64,000 nt of DNA, from positions 62,001 through 126,000 of the forward strand of contig DASREL010000110.1 of NCBI GenBank assembly GCA_035652075.1, read 5' to 3'. The position numbers and the translations under genes are program-made. This stretch comes from Gp6-AA45 sp035652075 (GTDB lineage Bacteria > Acidobacteriota > Vicinamibacteria > Vicinamibacterales > CAVVIG01). Below the pieces are notes generated by a model. It did no database searches. It worked only from the letters and a program-made list of their open reading frames with translations, and was not told the DNA's origin. Shown piece after piece: positions 26,701 through 34,434 of this stretch; the stretch's first letter is position 1, and the number at the start of each line of letters is the position of its first letter.

Positions 26701-26949
26701 GGTGCGTGTCGATGTGAACGCGAGTTTCCTGCCGTCGGGCGAAAACAGCGGGCGGGACTCGTTGGCGGGATGCGACACGAGCAGCCGCGCATCACCACCA
26801 CGCGACGGCACTTCCCAGATGTCGCCGCCGCTGACGAATGCGATCGTGGATCCATCGGGCGAGATGCCCGGTTCGGCGAAGGACGGAAGCGGGCCGCCGG
26901 CGTCGGCGAGCGCGAGCACGGCGGCCGCGAGCGCGAGCAGGATTTTCAT
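23722..26949 (-). CDS. secreted tricorn-like S41 protease with propeller and PDZ domain
   Basis: This 1075-residue protein has a signal peptide, then two TolB/WD40-like propellers (many SPDG repeats, about 30-640), a helical tail-specific protease core region (about 690-760), a PDZ domain (about 780-860) and an S41 peptidase domain. In the last, VVIDMRNNNGGFVNVYAID and NQHSLSDAEDFTEGYR mark the substrate channel and the nucleophile serine. The order matches Tricorn-type proteases that degrade peptides. It is probably periplasmic. It lies 9 bp downstream of the unknown gene at 26959-27423. Confidence 0.9.
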   Translation of the reverse strand: MKILLALAAAVLALADAGGPLPSFAEPGISPDGSTIAFVSGGDIWEVPSRGGDARLLVSHPANESRPLFSPDGRKLAFTSTRTGNGDVYVLTLATGDLARLTFDDAMEQVSGWSPDGKYVYFSSGSHDLSGMLDVYRVNVDGGMPMPVAADRYATEYFGVPAPSGDAIAISARANASAQWWRKGHSHLDESEIWIVNAGSKGSALSPVYQQVTTGGAKDAWPLWGGDGKTLFFMSDRSGAQNIWSTGLAQGNAAKPITTFKDGRVLWPSITKDGKTIAFERDFGIWTVDTTSGQPKEVPIALRGAPASTTIEHRAFSDQIREMALAPDGKKVAFIVHGEVFSASAKDGGDAVRLTNSAGDEAELAWSPDSRRLAYRSDRGGTNHLFLYDFASEQETALTTGSGRDDQPRYSPDGKWIAFERDSRELRVIDPVSKQEKLVATGVFDVPPMTDQRDFAWSPDSKSIAFTTVGARAFTNVSVASVDGGPSSAKPVTFLANSFGGSVAWSPDATYLIFQSGQRTEPGQAIRVDLIPRTPKFREDQFRDLFKDEQPKTAPKPEPAADAAPPVSRTPPSPAHVEIVFDEIRRRASSLPVGLDVDRLTISPDGKTLLMIASAANQQNLYVYSLDELSKEPSVARQLTSTAGSKSSAYFTPDSKEVVYLDRGRIFNVTLDRREPKPVAVTAELDVDFQREKLEAFHEAWTYLRDQFFDDKMNGVDWNAVKAAYEPRVAGSRTPDEMRRIISMMLGELNASHMGISAPASATQTSVGRLVVDFDRAAFESDGRLKITNVVPLGPAALAGIKIGDFLVRVGGQTIGPRTNLDALLDHTIDRRVSIAVSSTAGGSTHDVVVKPVNQTTEKGLRYRQWVEQRREYVAKASGGRLGYVHMYDMSETALNQLLIDLDAENQSRDGVVIDMRNNNGGFVNVYAIDVLSRRGYFNMMRRGYDAVSSRSVLGQRALERPTILVTNQHSLSDAEDFTEGYRTLKLGKVVGEPTAGWIIYTGGVQLIDGSNLRMPSFKIFASDGTPMEMHPRPVDVPVTRPVGEGYSGRDIQLDTAVAELLKQIGATRGKSTAQ

Positions 26950-26958
26950 CCCGCCATC

Positions 26959-27423
26959 TTACCGACCGGACACCCGCGACGCCATGGAGCTTTTCGCAAA
27001 ATGATCGACGGACGGCAACGTCTTGAAGACCGGCGCCGCCTGACGATACGTCTCGACGAGGTAATCGAAATCGAAACTCGCGACTGGCGCGAACGATGGC
27101 GTGGCCGTGCGCGCACGTTCGTCGATGCGCGAGAGAAGCGCGGCGCCGAGTCCCGGTTTCGTCGACGCGTAGATCGTCGCCCGACGCAGCGTCTCCATGT
27201 GCACGATGATGGGCGCCTCGGGAGTCAGCAGCGCGAGTGTGTCGTCGACGAGCTTCGACGTGTCGTATGTGGGATCGATATCCTGCCACCCTTTGCTGCC
27301 CATCGGCAGCGTCTTCGCGCCATGCGTGTCGAATGGGAAGCAGATGAGCGGTGGTCCTGCGAGCACGGGCACTGCGGTCAACAGCACGAGCGAAGCCACA
27401 GCAGCGAATGCGAATCGGATCAT
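26959..27423 (-). CDS. secreted protein of unknown function
   Basis: This 154-residue protein has a clear signal peptide (cleavage after VLA near residue 22). The mature part starts GPPLICFPFDTHGAKTLPMG and has a conserved-looking segment EAPIIVHMETLRRATIYAS. I do not recognise a named family. The start is well supported by AGGAGGGCC just before ATG 27423. It precedes the tricorn-like protease gene by 9 bp and may be co-transcribed with it. An export or co-processing role is only a guess. Confidence 0.75.
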   Translation of the reverse strand: MIRFAFAAVASLVLLTAVPVLAGPPLICFPFDTHGAKTLPMGSKGWQDIDPTYDTSKLVDDTLALLTPEAPIIVHMETLRRATIYASTKPGLGAALLSRIDERARTATPSFAPVASFDFDYLVETYRQAAPVFKTLPSVDHFAKSSMASRVSGR

Positions 27424-27478
27424 ACGGCCCTCCTGTTTGAGAGGACGGCCGGTGACAGCTTTTGTTATCCCGCCTCCG

Positions 27479-28507
27479 CTACCGCTTCGACGTGGCGAGC
27501 CAGGATCTCCAGAACGTCACGTCGCCGAGTTCGAGCGATTCCCACCACGCATCGAGCGCCGCGCGATCGAGACGCAGGACTGCGTCTTTCGTGACCCCCG
27601 TTGGCGGCGGAATGCGCGCCGCCAGCGCGGCGAAGACATCACCGCGATCGCGCGCATCGACGCGCGAGAGCAGGTGCCACAACGTCAGCGCGTCGCGGTG
27701 ATGCGCTTCGCGGAACACGGTCTGCAGCGCCTCGGGCCGAACCTCGGCGCGACCGAAATCGAATCGATCGAGCGCCGCATGAAACGCGGGCGTCGCATCG
27801 TCGAACGACGGCGTGCCTGGACCGTAGACGGCGTTCATCGACGAGGATGCGCCGCCGGGAACGAACGATTCGCGTCCGTGGGATTCGAACGCGACCCAGC
27901 CGACGTCGACCGACAGACGTCCCGATCCTTCGTCGTCGACGTGCAGCGTGTACTCACAACCGAGATCGGTGGCCGTCGCCGACGGCGTGTCGACGACGAA
28001 CTGTCCGGGTGGTGCCGTGATGATGGCGTGGATCGTGCCGCGTTGCAGTGAGAGTTGATGATGATCGGCGCTCGTCTCGACAAAGCGCACGCGCGAGTTC
28101 GGTTCGACGGTGACGTTGCCGATCGCGCCGACGGCGATGCGCGCGCGCGACGACGCATCGGTCGTCAGCGTCTGACCGACGGCGAGCTTTGCCGATGCCG
28201 CGACGGCATGTGCGCCGACGCGGGGCGATCCGTTCAGCGCGTTGACTTCCCACGACGCCGCCGGCGTGCGCCACACGACGGACACCGCCAACGTCACGAC
28301 CGCCGCCATTGCGGCCAGTGGCCCCCATGCGCGTACGTAGTGTCCGCCTTTAGGCGGACCTTCGGCCCCGCCCCGGCGGATGTAGGGCGGGTCTTTTTGG
28401 ACCCACCGGGGACGGTCGTTGTATCGCAGCGGCGCGAGCGCGCGCTCGAGTCGCTGGACCTCCGGATCCGGCGTCCCCGATCCGTCCCACAGATAGTCGT
28501 CGCTCAT
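27479..28507 (-). CDS. membrane-anchored FecR-domain protein, probable partner of the ECF sigma factor
   Basis: This 342-residue protein has a short N-terminal cytoplasmic part, one TM helix (about 60-80, GPLAAMAAVVTLAVSVVW) and a FecR-type beta domain (about 100-200: SRARIAVGAIGNVTVEPNSRVRF, ATDLGCEYTLHV), then a helical C-terminus. The stop of the sigma gene overlaps its ATG (ATGA), so sigma and partner are made together. It probably binds the sigma factor or senses an envelope signal. Oddly, residues about 34-59 (WVQKDPPYIRRGGAEGPPKG...) are encoded by two palindromic DNA repeats, leaving a low-complexity linker before the membrane. Confidence 0.85.
   Translation of the reverse strand: MSDDYLWDGSGTPDPEVQRLERALAPLRYNDRPRWVQKDPPYIRRGGAEGPPKGGHYVRAWGPLAAMAAVVTLAVSVVWRTPAASWEVNALNGSPRVGAHAVAASAKLAVGQTLTTDASSRARIAVGAIGNVTVEPNSRVRFVETSADHHQLSLQRGTIHAIITAPPGQFVVDTPSATATDLGCEYTLHVDDEGSGRLSVDVGWVAFESHGRESFVPGGASSSMNAVYGPGTPSFDDATPAFHAALDRFDFGRAEVRPEALQTVFREAHHRDALTLWHLLSRVDARDRGDVFAALAARIPPPTGVTKDAVLRLDRAALDAWWESLELGDVTFWRSWLATSKR
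28342..28404. repeat. two palindromic repeats embedded in frame in the FecR-like gene
   Basis: The first is a perfect palindrome with eight-base arms GTCCGCCT (28342-28349) and AGGCGGAC (28352-28359). The second has GGGTC/GACCC arms across 28389-28404 and is flanked by GTAGGGC, like the GGGTCC family near 12133. Both lie fully inside coding sequence and in frame. They encode a polar glycine- and proline-rich linker. Confidence 0.75.
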
Positions 28508-28962
28508 GCCTTGCTTCCCAGCACTTCGCGAAGCATCGTCATGCCTCGGTGCAGATTCACGCGAACGGATCCCGGGGTGAGGCCGGTCTTGGCCGCAATC
28601 TCGTCACCGGTCATTCCTTCGACAAGACGCATCATGAGCGTTTCGCGATATGCCTCCGGCAGGCGGCGAATGGCGTCGAGCGCCGCGAGCGTCTCCGACT
28701 CGATCGGGTCGCCGCCGGGTACCTCGTCTGGCAACGCCGTTTCTTCGCGCCGCCGACGCAGGTGATCGATCGCACGGTTGCGCGCAATGGTCCCGAGCCA
28801 GCCGCCGAAGGCCGCCGGATCGCGGACGGTGTTGATGCGCTTGAACGCGATCAGGAACACGTCCTGCACGAGGTCGTCGACCTCCGCGCGGGGCACGCGG
28901 CCGAGCAGGATGGCGTGGACCATTCGCGCGTAGTCGGCGTAGAGATGGTCACTCCACTCCAC
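28504..28962 (-). CDS. ECF-type RNA polymerase sigma factor
   Basis: This 152-residue protein has region 2 (ADYARMVHAILLGRVPRAEVDDLVQDVFLIAFKR, ending in the AFGGWLGTIARNRAIDHLRRR DNA-melting helix) and region 4 (LPEAYRETLMMRLVEGMTGDEIAAKTGLTPGSVRVNLHRGM). The short size and absence of regions 1 and 3 define the ECF group. It overlaps the FecR-like gene by ATGA. It may direct transcription of this locus, including the S9 peptidase region, but no autoregulated promoter was identified. Confidence 0.92.
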   Translation of the reverse strand: MEWSDHLYADYARMVHAILLGRVPRAEVDDLVQDVFLIAFKRINTVRDPAAFGGWLGTIARNRAIDHLRRRREETALPDEVPGGDPIESETLAALDAIRRLPEAYRETLMMRLVEGMTGDEIAAKTGLTPGSVRVNLHRGMTMLREVLGSKA

Positions 28963-29003
28963 CGGCTACTCAGAATGACGGAGTGAAAAGCACGGATGTT
29001 AAC

Positions 29004-29089
29004 CATGGCAGATGGCAAATGGCTCATGGCTAATGGATGTACCCGGCCAGGTACGTCCATCGGCCATCTGCCATTTGCCACTTGCCATG
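29004..29089. repeat. paired inverted array of ATGGCAA/ATGGCAG units
   Basis: Two arms of about 40 bases are near-complementary (about 34 of 40 positions). The left begins CATGGCAGATGGCAAATGGC and the right, read in reverse, CATGGCAAGTGGCAAATGGC. They meet at a short CGGCCA centre. The units recur about every seven bases. It fills most of the 128-base gap between the sigma gene and the S9 peptidase stop, and could fold into one long hairpin. Confidence 0.8.
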
Positions 29090-29090
29090 A

Positions 29091-31919
29091 TCACCGTTGA
29101 TCCGTCGTCTTTTTCGCCGGCGTCAGCGTTTGCTTCCCCTTCTCGAGGTACGGGACGCCGTGCTCCATCCAGTCGGGCTTCGGCGCGCCGAGGAAGAAGT
29201 AATCGAAGTACTGCGCCATCGCGATCGTCCAGTGCTTCTGATTTTCGCGCTGCCGCAGCCCGTGCTTTTCGCCGTTGTAGGTAAACATGTACGCCTCTTT
29301 GCCGAGGCGACGCATCGCGGTGAAGAACTGGATCCCCTGCTGCCACGGCACCGCATCGTCTTCATCGTTCGCCATCGTCAGGTACGGCGTGTGGATCTTT
29401 TCGATCCAGAAGAGCGGTGAGTTCTCGATGTAGAGCGCCGGATTCTGCCACGGCGGCACGCCGATGCGGCTTTGCGTCCTTTCGTACTGGAACGCGCGAG
29501 ACATGCCGGTGCCCCAGCGGATGCCGCCGTAGCCGCCGAACATGTCGTCGACGGCGGCGCCGGCTTCGACGGCGCGGAAGATGTTCGTCTGCGTGATCAT
29601 GTACGCGATCTGATACCCGCCCCAGCTATGGCCCTGGATGCCGATCCGCTGCGGATCGACGAAGCTGCCCATCGACTCCACTTTCTGGATCGCCGGGAGC
29701 ACGCACTTCAACGCGCTCTGACCCGGATAGCCGATGTCGTACACGATGTCCGGCTGCAGGATGATGTAGCCGTTGCTCACGTAGCGCGTGACGTTGATGC
29801 TGCTGCCGCCCGGCGCCGGCGCGACGTACCGGTGCAAGTTCTGCGTCAACTGCTCGTAGATGTACACGAGCATCGGGTACTTCTTGTTGGGATCGAAGTT
29901 CTCCGGTTTCGTCAGAATCGCCTTCAGGTGCTTGCCGTCGGCGTTGACGTAGTCGATCAGTTCCGACGTGCCCCAGTTGTATTCCGCCTGCTGGGGATTC
30001 GCGTCGCTCACCTTTTTCATGTCGGTGAACGAGCCGCTCGAAATCCAGATGTTCGGAAATTCTTCGAAGCGCGACAGCGTGAACGCGTACACGTCGGCGT
30101 CGCGCGCCTTCAGCGGGACGCCAAACTGCTTGTCGAGCATCGCGAGCTTCTGCGGATCGGCGGTCGCGTTGATCGTCACGCGGTAGATGCCGCTGGCTTT
30201 GGTGCGATCGTCGGTCGCCGACAACAGCACGGGACGCGTTGACGACACGCTCGGCGGATCCGGACGCCGCTGGCGCAGACCTTCTTCGTTCTCGGTCGAT
30301 TCCTGCGCCGGCTCGGTCCGCGCGTACCGGAACACGATCTCGTTCTTGCGTCCGGCGCCGTTGGTAACGTTTCGACCGCCGCTGCCGTCGGTGTTCACCG
30401 ACCAGATGTCGTACCGGTCGTACAGCAAGACCGCTTTGTCGCCGTCCACCCACCCAGCGACGCCGTACGGCTGCGGATAATCGGGATGATCGTCGGTCTC
30501 GCTCTGGAATTTCACGCCAAGCTTGCCGGTGAGGTTGGTCTTGGCGCCGTCGGCGCGCACGACGTACCAGTTGTTGTCGTGCTGATCGAAGTACAGAACG
30601 ACATTACCGCTCGGCGCGAGATACGCCTGGAATCGCGCCTCGTTCAGAATCTTCTGCCGCGATCCGTCCGCGAGCTTCACCATGTAGTAGTCGTCGTAGG
30701 CGCCGTCCCACGAGATCAGCTGGCGGTACGGCACGTCCGACACACCGAGCGCGCGCTCTTTGTTGTCGTTCGTGCGGACGTCGGGCATGTCCGCTGACGC
30801 GAGCTGCGTGAACGTCTTGTCGGCGATGCTCACGACCGCGCGATAGTTGCGCTTCTTCTCTTCCTCGGCGCGCACCTTCTGCATCGGCTGCAGTTCCGGA
30901 TCCTTGTAGTTCCAGATGTCCACCTGGATGGCGTCCGGATTCGGCTCGGCATCGACATGCGGCGGCGCGGTGCCGAAGAACAGTCGAGACCCATCCTTCG
31001 AAAACTCGACACGGCCGAACTCGCTGACCGTCAGCGAGGCATTTACGGGCACCGGCATCGCGCTCGCCGTATCCGTCCTCGTCGCCCAGTGATAGAGCTT
31101 GTAGACCGGCACGGGCGACTTGAACTCGTCGCGATCGCTGATGAACGCCGCCTGCGAGCCCGTGCTGTCGAACGTGAACGACTTGTAGTTCCCTTCGCCC
31201 GTCAGCAGCGTCTTGCGCGCGCCGGTCGCGAGCCCGCGGGCGTACGCGCCGTCCTTGGCCGCCGCCTTCGACGTGACCCCGTAGGCCACCCACGCGCCGT
31301 TCTTGCTGATCGCGTAGTCGCTGACGTCGGCGACCGTCGTCACGGCGCCGGAGTAGAGATCGCGAATCACGAGATCGGTGCCGGTCGTTTTTCTCGGCCG
31401 CACTTTCGGAACCGCGGGCGGCGGATTTTCTGCGACGAGGTACACGACGACCTGCGGCGTTTCCTCTGCGATATGGAAGCTCTTCACGTGCTCGGCGGCG
31501 ACGGTCACCTGGCCGTTCGACAGGTTGATGTAGCCGACGCCGGCTTTCGGCATCTCCTCCGGCTTCTTCTTCGCCTTGCGTGCCTTGTCGACATCGGCGC
31601 GTAATGGCGCGACCGAGAACAACACGAAATGGTTGTCGGAGGTGATTTGCGGATCGCGCCCGCGTGGCGCGCGGAACTCCGCGTTCGTTTTCAGGTTGCG
31701 GACGACGAGCTCGCCGTCGGCGTCCTGAGGGACGAGCGCGTACGCGAGCCAGACGCCGTCGGACGAGAGCTTCGTTCCCTGAATCGACTTCCACGTGTCG
31801 TAGACATCGTGGGTGATCGGTTTTTTCGTTTGACCGTAGGCAGGCCTCACGGCCTGCGCTACACACGCAACGAAGACGATCGCTGTGACGATCGGTGCCC
31901 GCCAACGCCGTGCGCGCAT
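29091..31919 (-). CDS. secreted S9 family peptidase (dipeptidyl-peptidase/prolyl oligopeptidase type)
   Basis: This 942-residue protein has a signal peptide, an N-terminal propeller rich in beta-repeats (about 40-680) and a C-terminal alpha/beta hydrolase. The nucleophile is in IGIQGHSWGGYQIAYM (Ser near 763), the acid in NDEDDAVPWQQG (near 856) and the histidine in NGEKHGLRQREN (near 888). It probably trims exported peptides. Signal-peptide residues about 20-28 (VAQAVRPAY) are encoded by a palindromic REP-like repeat, so the cleavage region has been built by or replaced by a mobile repeat. Confidence 0.92.
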   Translation of the reverse strand: MRARRWRAPIVTAIVFVACVAQAVRPAYGQTKKPITHDVYDTWKSIQGTKLSSDGVWLAYALVPQDADGELVVRNLKTNAEFRAPRGRDPQITSDNHFVLFSVAPLRADVDKARKAKKKPEEMPKAGVGYINLSNGQVTVAAEHVKSFHIAEETPQVVVYLVAENPPPAVPKVRPRKTTGTDLVIRDLYSGAVTTVADVSDYAISKNGAWVAYGVTSKAAAKDGAYARGLATGARKTLLTGEGNYKSFTFDSTGSQAAFISDRDEFKSPVPVYKLYHWATRTDTASAMPVPVNASLTVSEFGRVEFSKDGSRLFFGTAPPHVDAEPNPDAIQVDIWNYKDPELQPMQKVRAEEEKKRNYRAVVSIADKTFTQLASADMPDVRTNDNKERALGVSDVPYRQLISWDGAYDDYYMVKLADGSRQKILNEARFQAYLAPSGNVVLYFDQHDNNWYVVRADGAKTNLTGKLGVKFQSETDDHPDYPQPYGVAGWVDGDKAVLLYDRYDIWSVNTDGSGGRNVTNGAGRKNEIVFRYARTEPAQESTENEEGLRQRRPDPPSVSSTRPVLLSATDDRTKASGIYRVTINATADPQKLAMLDKQFGVPLKARDADVYAFTLSRFEEFPNIWISSGSFTDMKKVSDANPQQAEYNWGTSELIDYVNADGKHLKAILTKPENFDPNKKYPMLVYIYEQLTQNLHRYVAPAPGGSSINVTRYVSNGYIILQPDIVYDIGYPGQSALKCVLPAIQKVESMGSFVDPQRIGIQGHSWGGYQIAYMITQTNIFRAVEAGAAVDDMFGGYGGIRWGTGMSRAFQYERTQSRIGVPPWQNPALYIENSPLFWIEKIHTPYLTMANDEDDAVPWQQGIQFFTAMRRLGKEAYMFTYNGEKHGLRQRENQKHWTIAMAQYFDYFFLGAPKPDWMEHGVPYLEKGKQTLTPAKKTTDQR
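31836..31862. repeat. REP-like palindrome inside the S9 peptidase signal-peptide codons
   Basis: GCAGGCC and GGCCTGC arms with TCAC between them are flanked by GTAG and GCTAC. On the coding strand it is read in frame as VAQAVRPAY. It is the same family as the elements at 12561, 15807 and 37759, here in a frame where the TAG is split between codons. Confidence 0.8.
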
Positions 31920-31928
31920 AGGTACCTC

Positions 31929-32591
31929 TTAGAGTGGTGGAAGCTTTGGATTGCCGACGTGTTGCCCGTTGATGATCTCGTACTCGTAGGTCATCTTGAA
32001 CGTGGAGCGACCCGCGATCAGCACGTGCGCGACCGACTCGATCGATATCGGGACGCGCACACCGGAGATTTTCTCGTAGCGGCGGACGATCTCGACGCGA
32101 CGCGTCCAGAACGACGGTGGCTTCGACAGCTTGCCCTCGATGCGTCGCAGCTCGCCTTCATCCTCGACGTAGATCGCCCCTTCGACCAGCAGCGTGTCCT
32201 TGCGTTTCGGTGTGATCGCGACCTGGTGGAGCCCTTCGCCGGTCGGTACCGGGTCGCGGAAGATGTAGTTCTCCGGCGTCACCGACGCCTTCTGCGGCTC
32301 GCGCGCCGCCCAGATCTTCTGCTCGCCGTCGAGCGCCGCGCGCAGGACGTGGTTGCGAATGTAGCTGTTGCCGCCCTCGGCCACGATTTCGTACCGGAGT
32401 CCGCGCTGCTCGTCGAACTCGGTCCAGGCATCCATCCATGCTCTCGCGCCGAAATGCGGATTGCTCGCTTCGAGATGACGCAGCGCGCGATACGCGACGG
32501 TGGCGGTTTCGCCGCGGGCGAGGAACCGCTGCAGCGCCGCATTTTGGACGGTCGCGACAGAGAGCGCCGCTACGAACAGGATGGACTTGAT
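31929..32591 (-). CDS. LolA-like periplasmic protein, paralogue 1, with no canonical start codon
   Basis: A paralogue of the adjacent protein at 32602-33297 (shared segments RALRHLEA, AEGG-SYIR-HVLRAAL, PPSFWTRRVEIVRRY, AGRSTFKMTYEYE). The beta-sheet pattern resembles the LolA/LppX fold that binds lipid or lipoprotein acyl chains; the real ligand is unknown. An ATG-started frame begins only at 32435. Homology to the paralogue and a good signal peptide (KSILFVAALSVATVQ) continue upstream to 32591, where the codon in the ATG position is ATC. No ATG, GTG or TTG exists between. Either ATC is used, or the gene has lost its start. Product about 220 residues versus 231 in the paralogue. Confidence 0.7.
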   Translation of the reverse strand: MKSILFVAALSVATVQNAALQRFLARGETATVAYRALRHLEASNPHFGARAWMDAWTEFDEQRGLRYEIVAEGGNSYIRNHVLRAALDGEQKIWAAREPQKASVTPENYIFRDPVPTGEGLHQVAITPKRKDTLLVEGAIYVEDEGELRRIEGKLSKPPSFWTRRVEIVRRYEKISGVRVPISIESVAHVLIAGRSTFKMTYEYEIINGQHVGNPKLPPL

Positions 32592-32598
32592 GCGGGGG

Positions 32599-32604
32599 AT
32601 TCTA
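32599..32604 (-). promoter_or_regulatory. candidate -10 box TAGAAT before LolA-like paralogue 1
   Basis: On the minus strand TAGAAT includes the TAG stop of the upstream paralogue. It ends 7 bases before the ATC codon at 32591, so a transcript would start at about that codon. The same geometry, with the -10 on the preceding stop, is seen before the kinase gene. Confidence 0.4.
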
Positions 32605-33297
32605 GCGCAACTGCGTCAACCGCCGCTGCGGCTGCGGATCGCCAATGTGCCGGCCGTCGATCGATTCGTATTCGTAACTCATCCGGAACGTCGAGCGGCC
32701 CGCCACCAGCACGTTCGCGACTGATTCCACCGCGACCGGCATGCGGAACCCGGACACGCGACGGAACCAGCGGATGACGTCGACGCGGCGCGTCCAGAAC
32801 GAGGGCGCCTTCGTCATCCGGCCCTCGAGGCGGACCAAATCGCCATCGTCGGGGCTCAGGAAGATGGCGCCGTCGATCGAGAGGACGTCTTTCTTGCGCG
32901 GCTTCACGGCGACCGACAAGAGTCCGTCGGGCCGTTGGGTCACTTCGTCGAACTGATAATTTTCGGACGTGAACCCGGCGCGTTCGGGAGTGCCGGCGCG
33001 CCACAGGTCCGCTTCCGATTTCAGCGCGGCGCGGAGCACGTGCGTGCGGATGTACTCGGAACCGCCTTCGCCGATCACGTCGTATCGAAATCCATCGCGG
33101 TCGGACTCGGTCCACACGTCCATCCACGCGGCCGAATCGAATTTGTCGTTGTGGGCTTCGAGGTGTCTGAGGGCGCGAACTTGCTTCGGCGTGGGATCCG
33201 GCAACGCCAGGAATCGTTGCACCGCCTCATCCTTCGCCGCGGCGAACAGATGAGCTGTCGTCACGAAAGCGATCGCGATCACGCAGAGGCGCCGCAC
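32602..33297 (-). CDS. LolA-like periplasmic protein, paralogue 2
   Basis: This 231-residue protein has a signal peptide (MRRLCVIAIAFVTTAHLFAA) and a mature domain with repeated amphipathic strands. Features include GEGGSEYIRTHVLRAALKSE, VAVKPRKKDVLSIDGAIFLS and FRRVSGFRMPVAVESVANVL. This is the pattern of LolA/outer-membrane lipoprotein-sorting relatives and lacks a recognised catalytic site. The tandem copy at 31929-32591 shows a local duplication. The gene starts 3 bp after purK, and its stop TAG is part of a TAGAAT box in front of paralogue 1. Confidence 0.75.
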   Translation of the reverse strand: MRRLCVIAIAFVTTAHLFAAAKDEAVQRFLALPDPTPKQVRALRHLEAHNDKFDSAAWMDVWTESDRDGFRYDVIGEGGSEYIRTHVLRAALKSEADLWRAGTPERAGFTSENYQFDEVTQRPDGLLSVAVKPRKKDVLSIDGAIFLSPDDGDLVRLEGRMTKAPSFWTRRVDVIRWFRRVSGFRMPVAVESVANVLVAGRSTFRMSYEYESIDGRHIGDPQPQRRLTQLR

Positions 33298-33300
33298 GCC

Positions 33301-34428
33301 TCAGCGTTTAAGCAAATGCCGCGCCTCCGTCACGATGCGAATGGCCTCGTCGCGCGTGGGCGCGAGTGCCGTCAGATGTCCCATCTTGCGCCCTCGGCGT
33401 GCCGAGCTTTTACCGTACAGATGGAGTTTGACCGACGGGTGTGAGAGCGCTGCGGACCAATGTGGTTCGCCCGTCTCCCACAAATCGCCCAGCAGGTTCG
33501 CCATCGCCGCCGGTTGCAACAGATCCGTCGCGCCCAGCGGCAGACCGCAGATCGCGCGCAGCTGCTGCTCGAACTGACTGGTGCGGCAGGCGTCAAACGT
33601 CAGGTGACCCGAGTTGTGCGGGCGAGGCGCCATCTCGTTCGCGAGCAGCCTCCCGTCGCGCGTGACGAAGAACTCGACGCAGAGGATGCCGATGTACTCG
33701 AGCGCCTCCATCACGGTTCTCGTCACATCGATCGCCTGCTGCGCGAGCGCCGGAGAAACGGCCGCCGGCGCGGCCGAGACATCGAGGATGTGTTTTTCGT
33801 GCGCGTTCTCGATCGCTCCGAAATGCGCCCATTCCCCCGCAACACCACGCGCGCCGATGACCGAAATCTCCCGGTCGAGATCGATGAACGCCTCGAGCAC
33901 CGCTTCCTGACGTCCGACGGCGTCCCACGCGGCGCGTGCGTCGTCCGCGCACGTGACGGAGGCCTGCCCTTTGCCGTCGTATCCGAAGCTCGCGGTCTTC
34001 AGCACCGCCGGGCATCCGATCGATGCGATCGCCGCCTCGAGTTCGTCGAGCGTTTTCACGACCGCGAACGGGACGACGGGCACGCCGTTGTCGCGAAGGA
34101 ACGTCTTTTCGCGGATGCGATGCTGCGCGATGTGCAGCGCTCGACCATTCGGCCGCACGATGGCGTGCTCTGCGGCCACAGCGGCCGCGGACGCCGACAC
34201 GTTCTCGAACTCGAACGTGACGACGTCGACGTTCTGCGCGAACGTGCGGACGGCGTCCAGATCGTCGTAGTCGGCGACGACTTCGACGTCCGAGATCTGG
34301 CCGGTCGGCGTGTCGTGTTCCGGCGCGAGCGTGTGGACGCGGTAGCCGAGGCGGCGCGCCGCCATGGCGAACATGCGCCCAAGCTGACCGCCACCGAGAA
34401 CGCCGATCGTGGATCCTGGCGGGATCAC
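33301..34428 (-). CDS. purK: 5-(carboxyamino)imidazole ribonucleotide synthase
   Basis: This 375-residue ATP-grasp enzyme makes N5-CAIR from AIR, bicarbonate and ATP in purine synthesis. The N-terminal IGVLGGGQLGRMFAMAA is the family's first beta-alpha-beta unit. The lysine and glycine loop of the ATP-grasp (VLKTASFGYDGKGQ) and the EISVIGARG and NEMAPRPHNSGH metal-binding segments follow. Length and order are standard. It lies 6 bp downstream of purE, the usual purEK pair, and 3 bp upstream of the LolA-like gene. Confidence 0.97.
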   Translation of the reverse strand: MIPPGSTIGVLGGGQLGRMFAMAARRLGYRVHTLAPEHDTPTGQISDVEVVADYDDLDAVRTFAQNVDVVTFEFENVSASAAAVAAEHAIVRPNGRALHIAQHRIREKTFLRDNGVPVVPFAVVKTLDELEAAIASIGCPAVLKTASFGYDGKGQASVTCADDARAAWDAVGRQEAVLEAFIDLDREISVIGARGVAGEWAHFGAIENAHEKHILDVSAAPAAVSPALAQQAIDVTRTVMEALEYIGILCVEFFVTRDGRLLANEMAPRPHNSGHLTFDACRTSQFEQQLRAICGLPLGATDLLQPAAMANLLGDLWETGEPHWSAALSHPSVKLHLYGKSSARRGRKMGHLTALAPTRDEAIRIVTEARHLLKR

Positions 34429-34434
34429 AGCCGC

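Noticed and set aside
29004..29089. CRISPR array
   Set aside because: Units are only about seven bases with no unique spacers of 25-40 bases and no cas genes; the arms are inverted, not direct.
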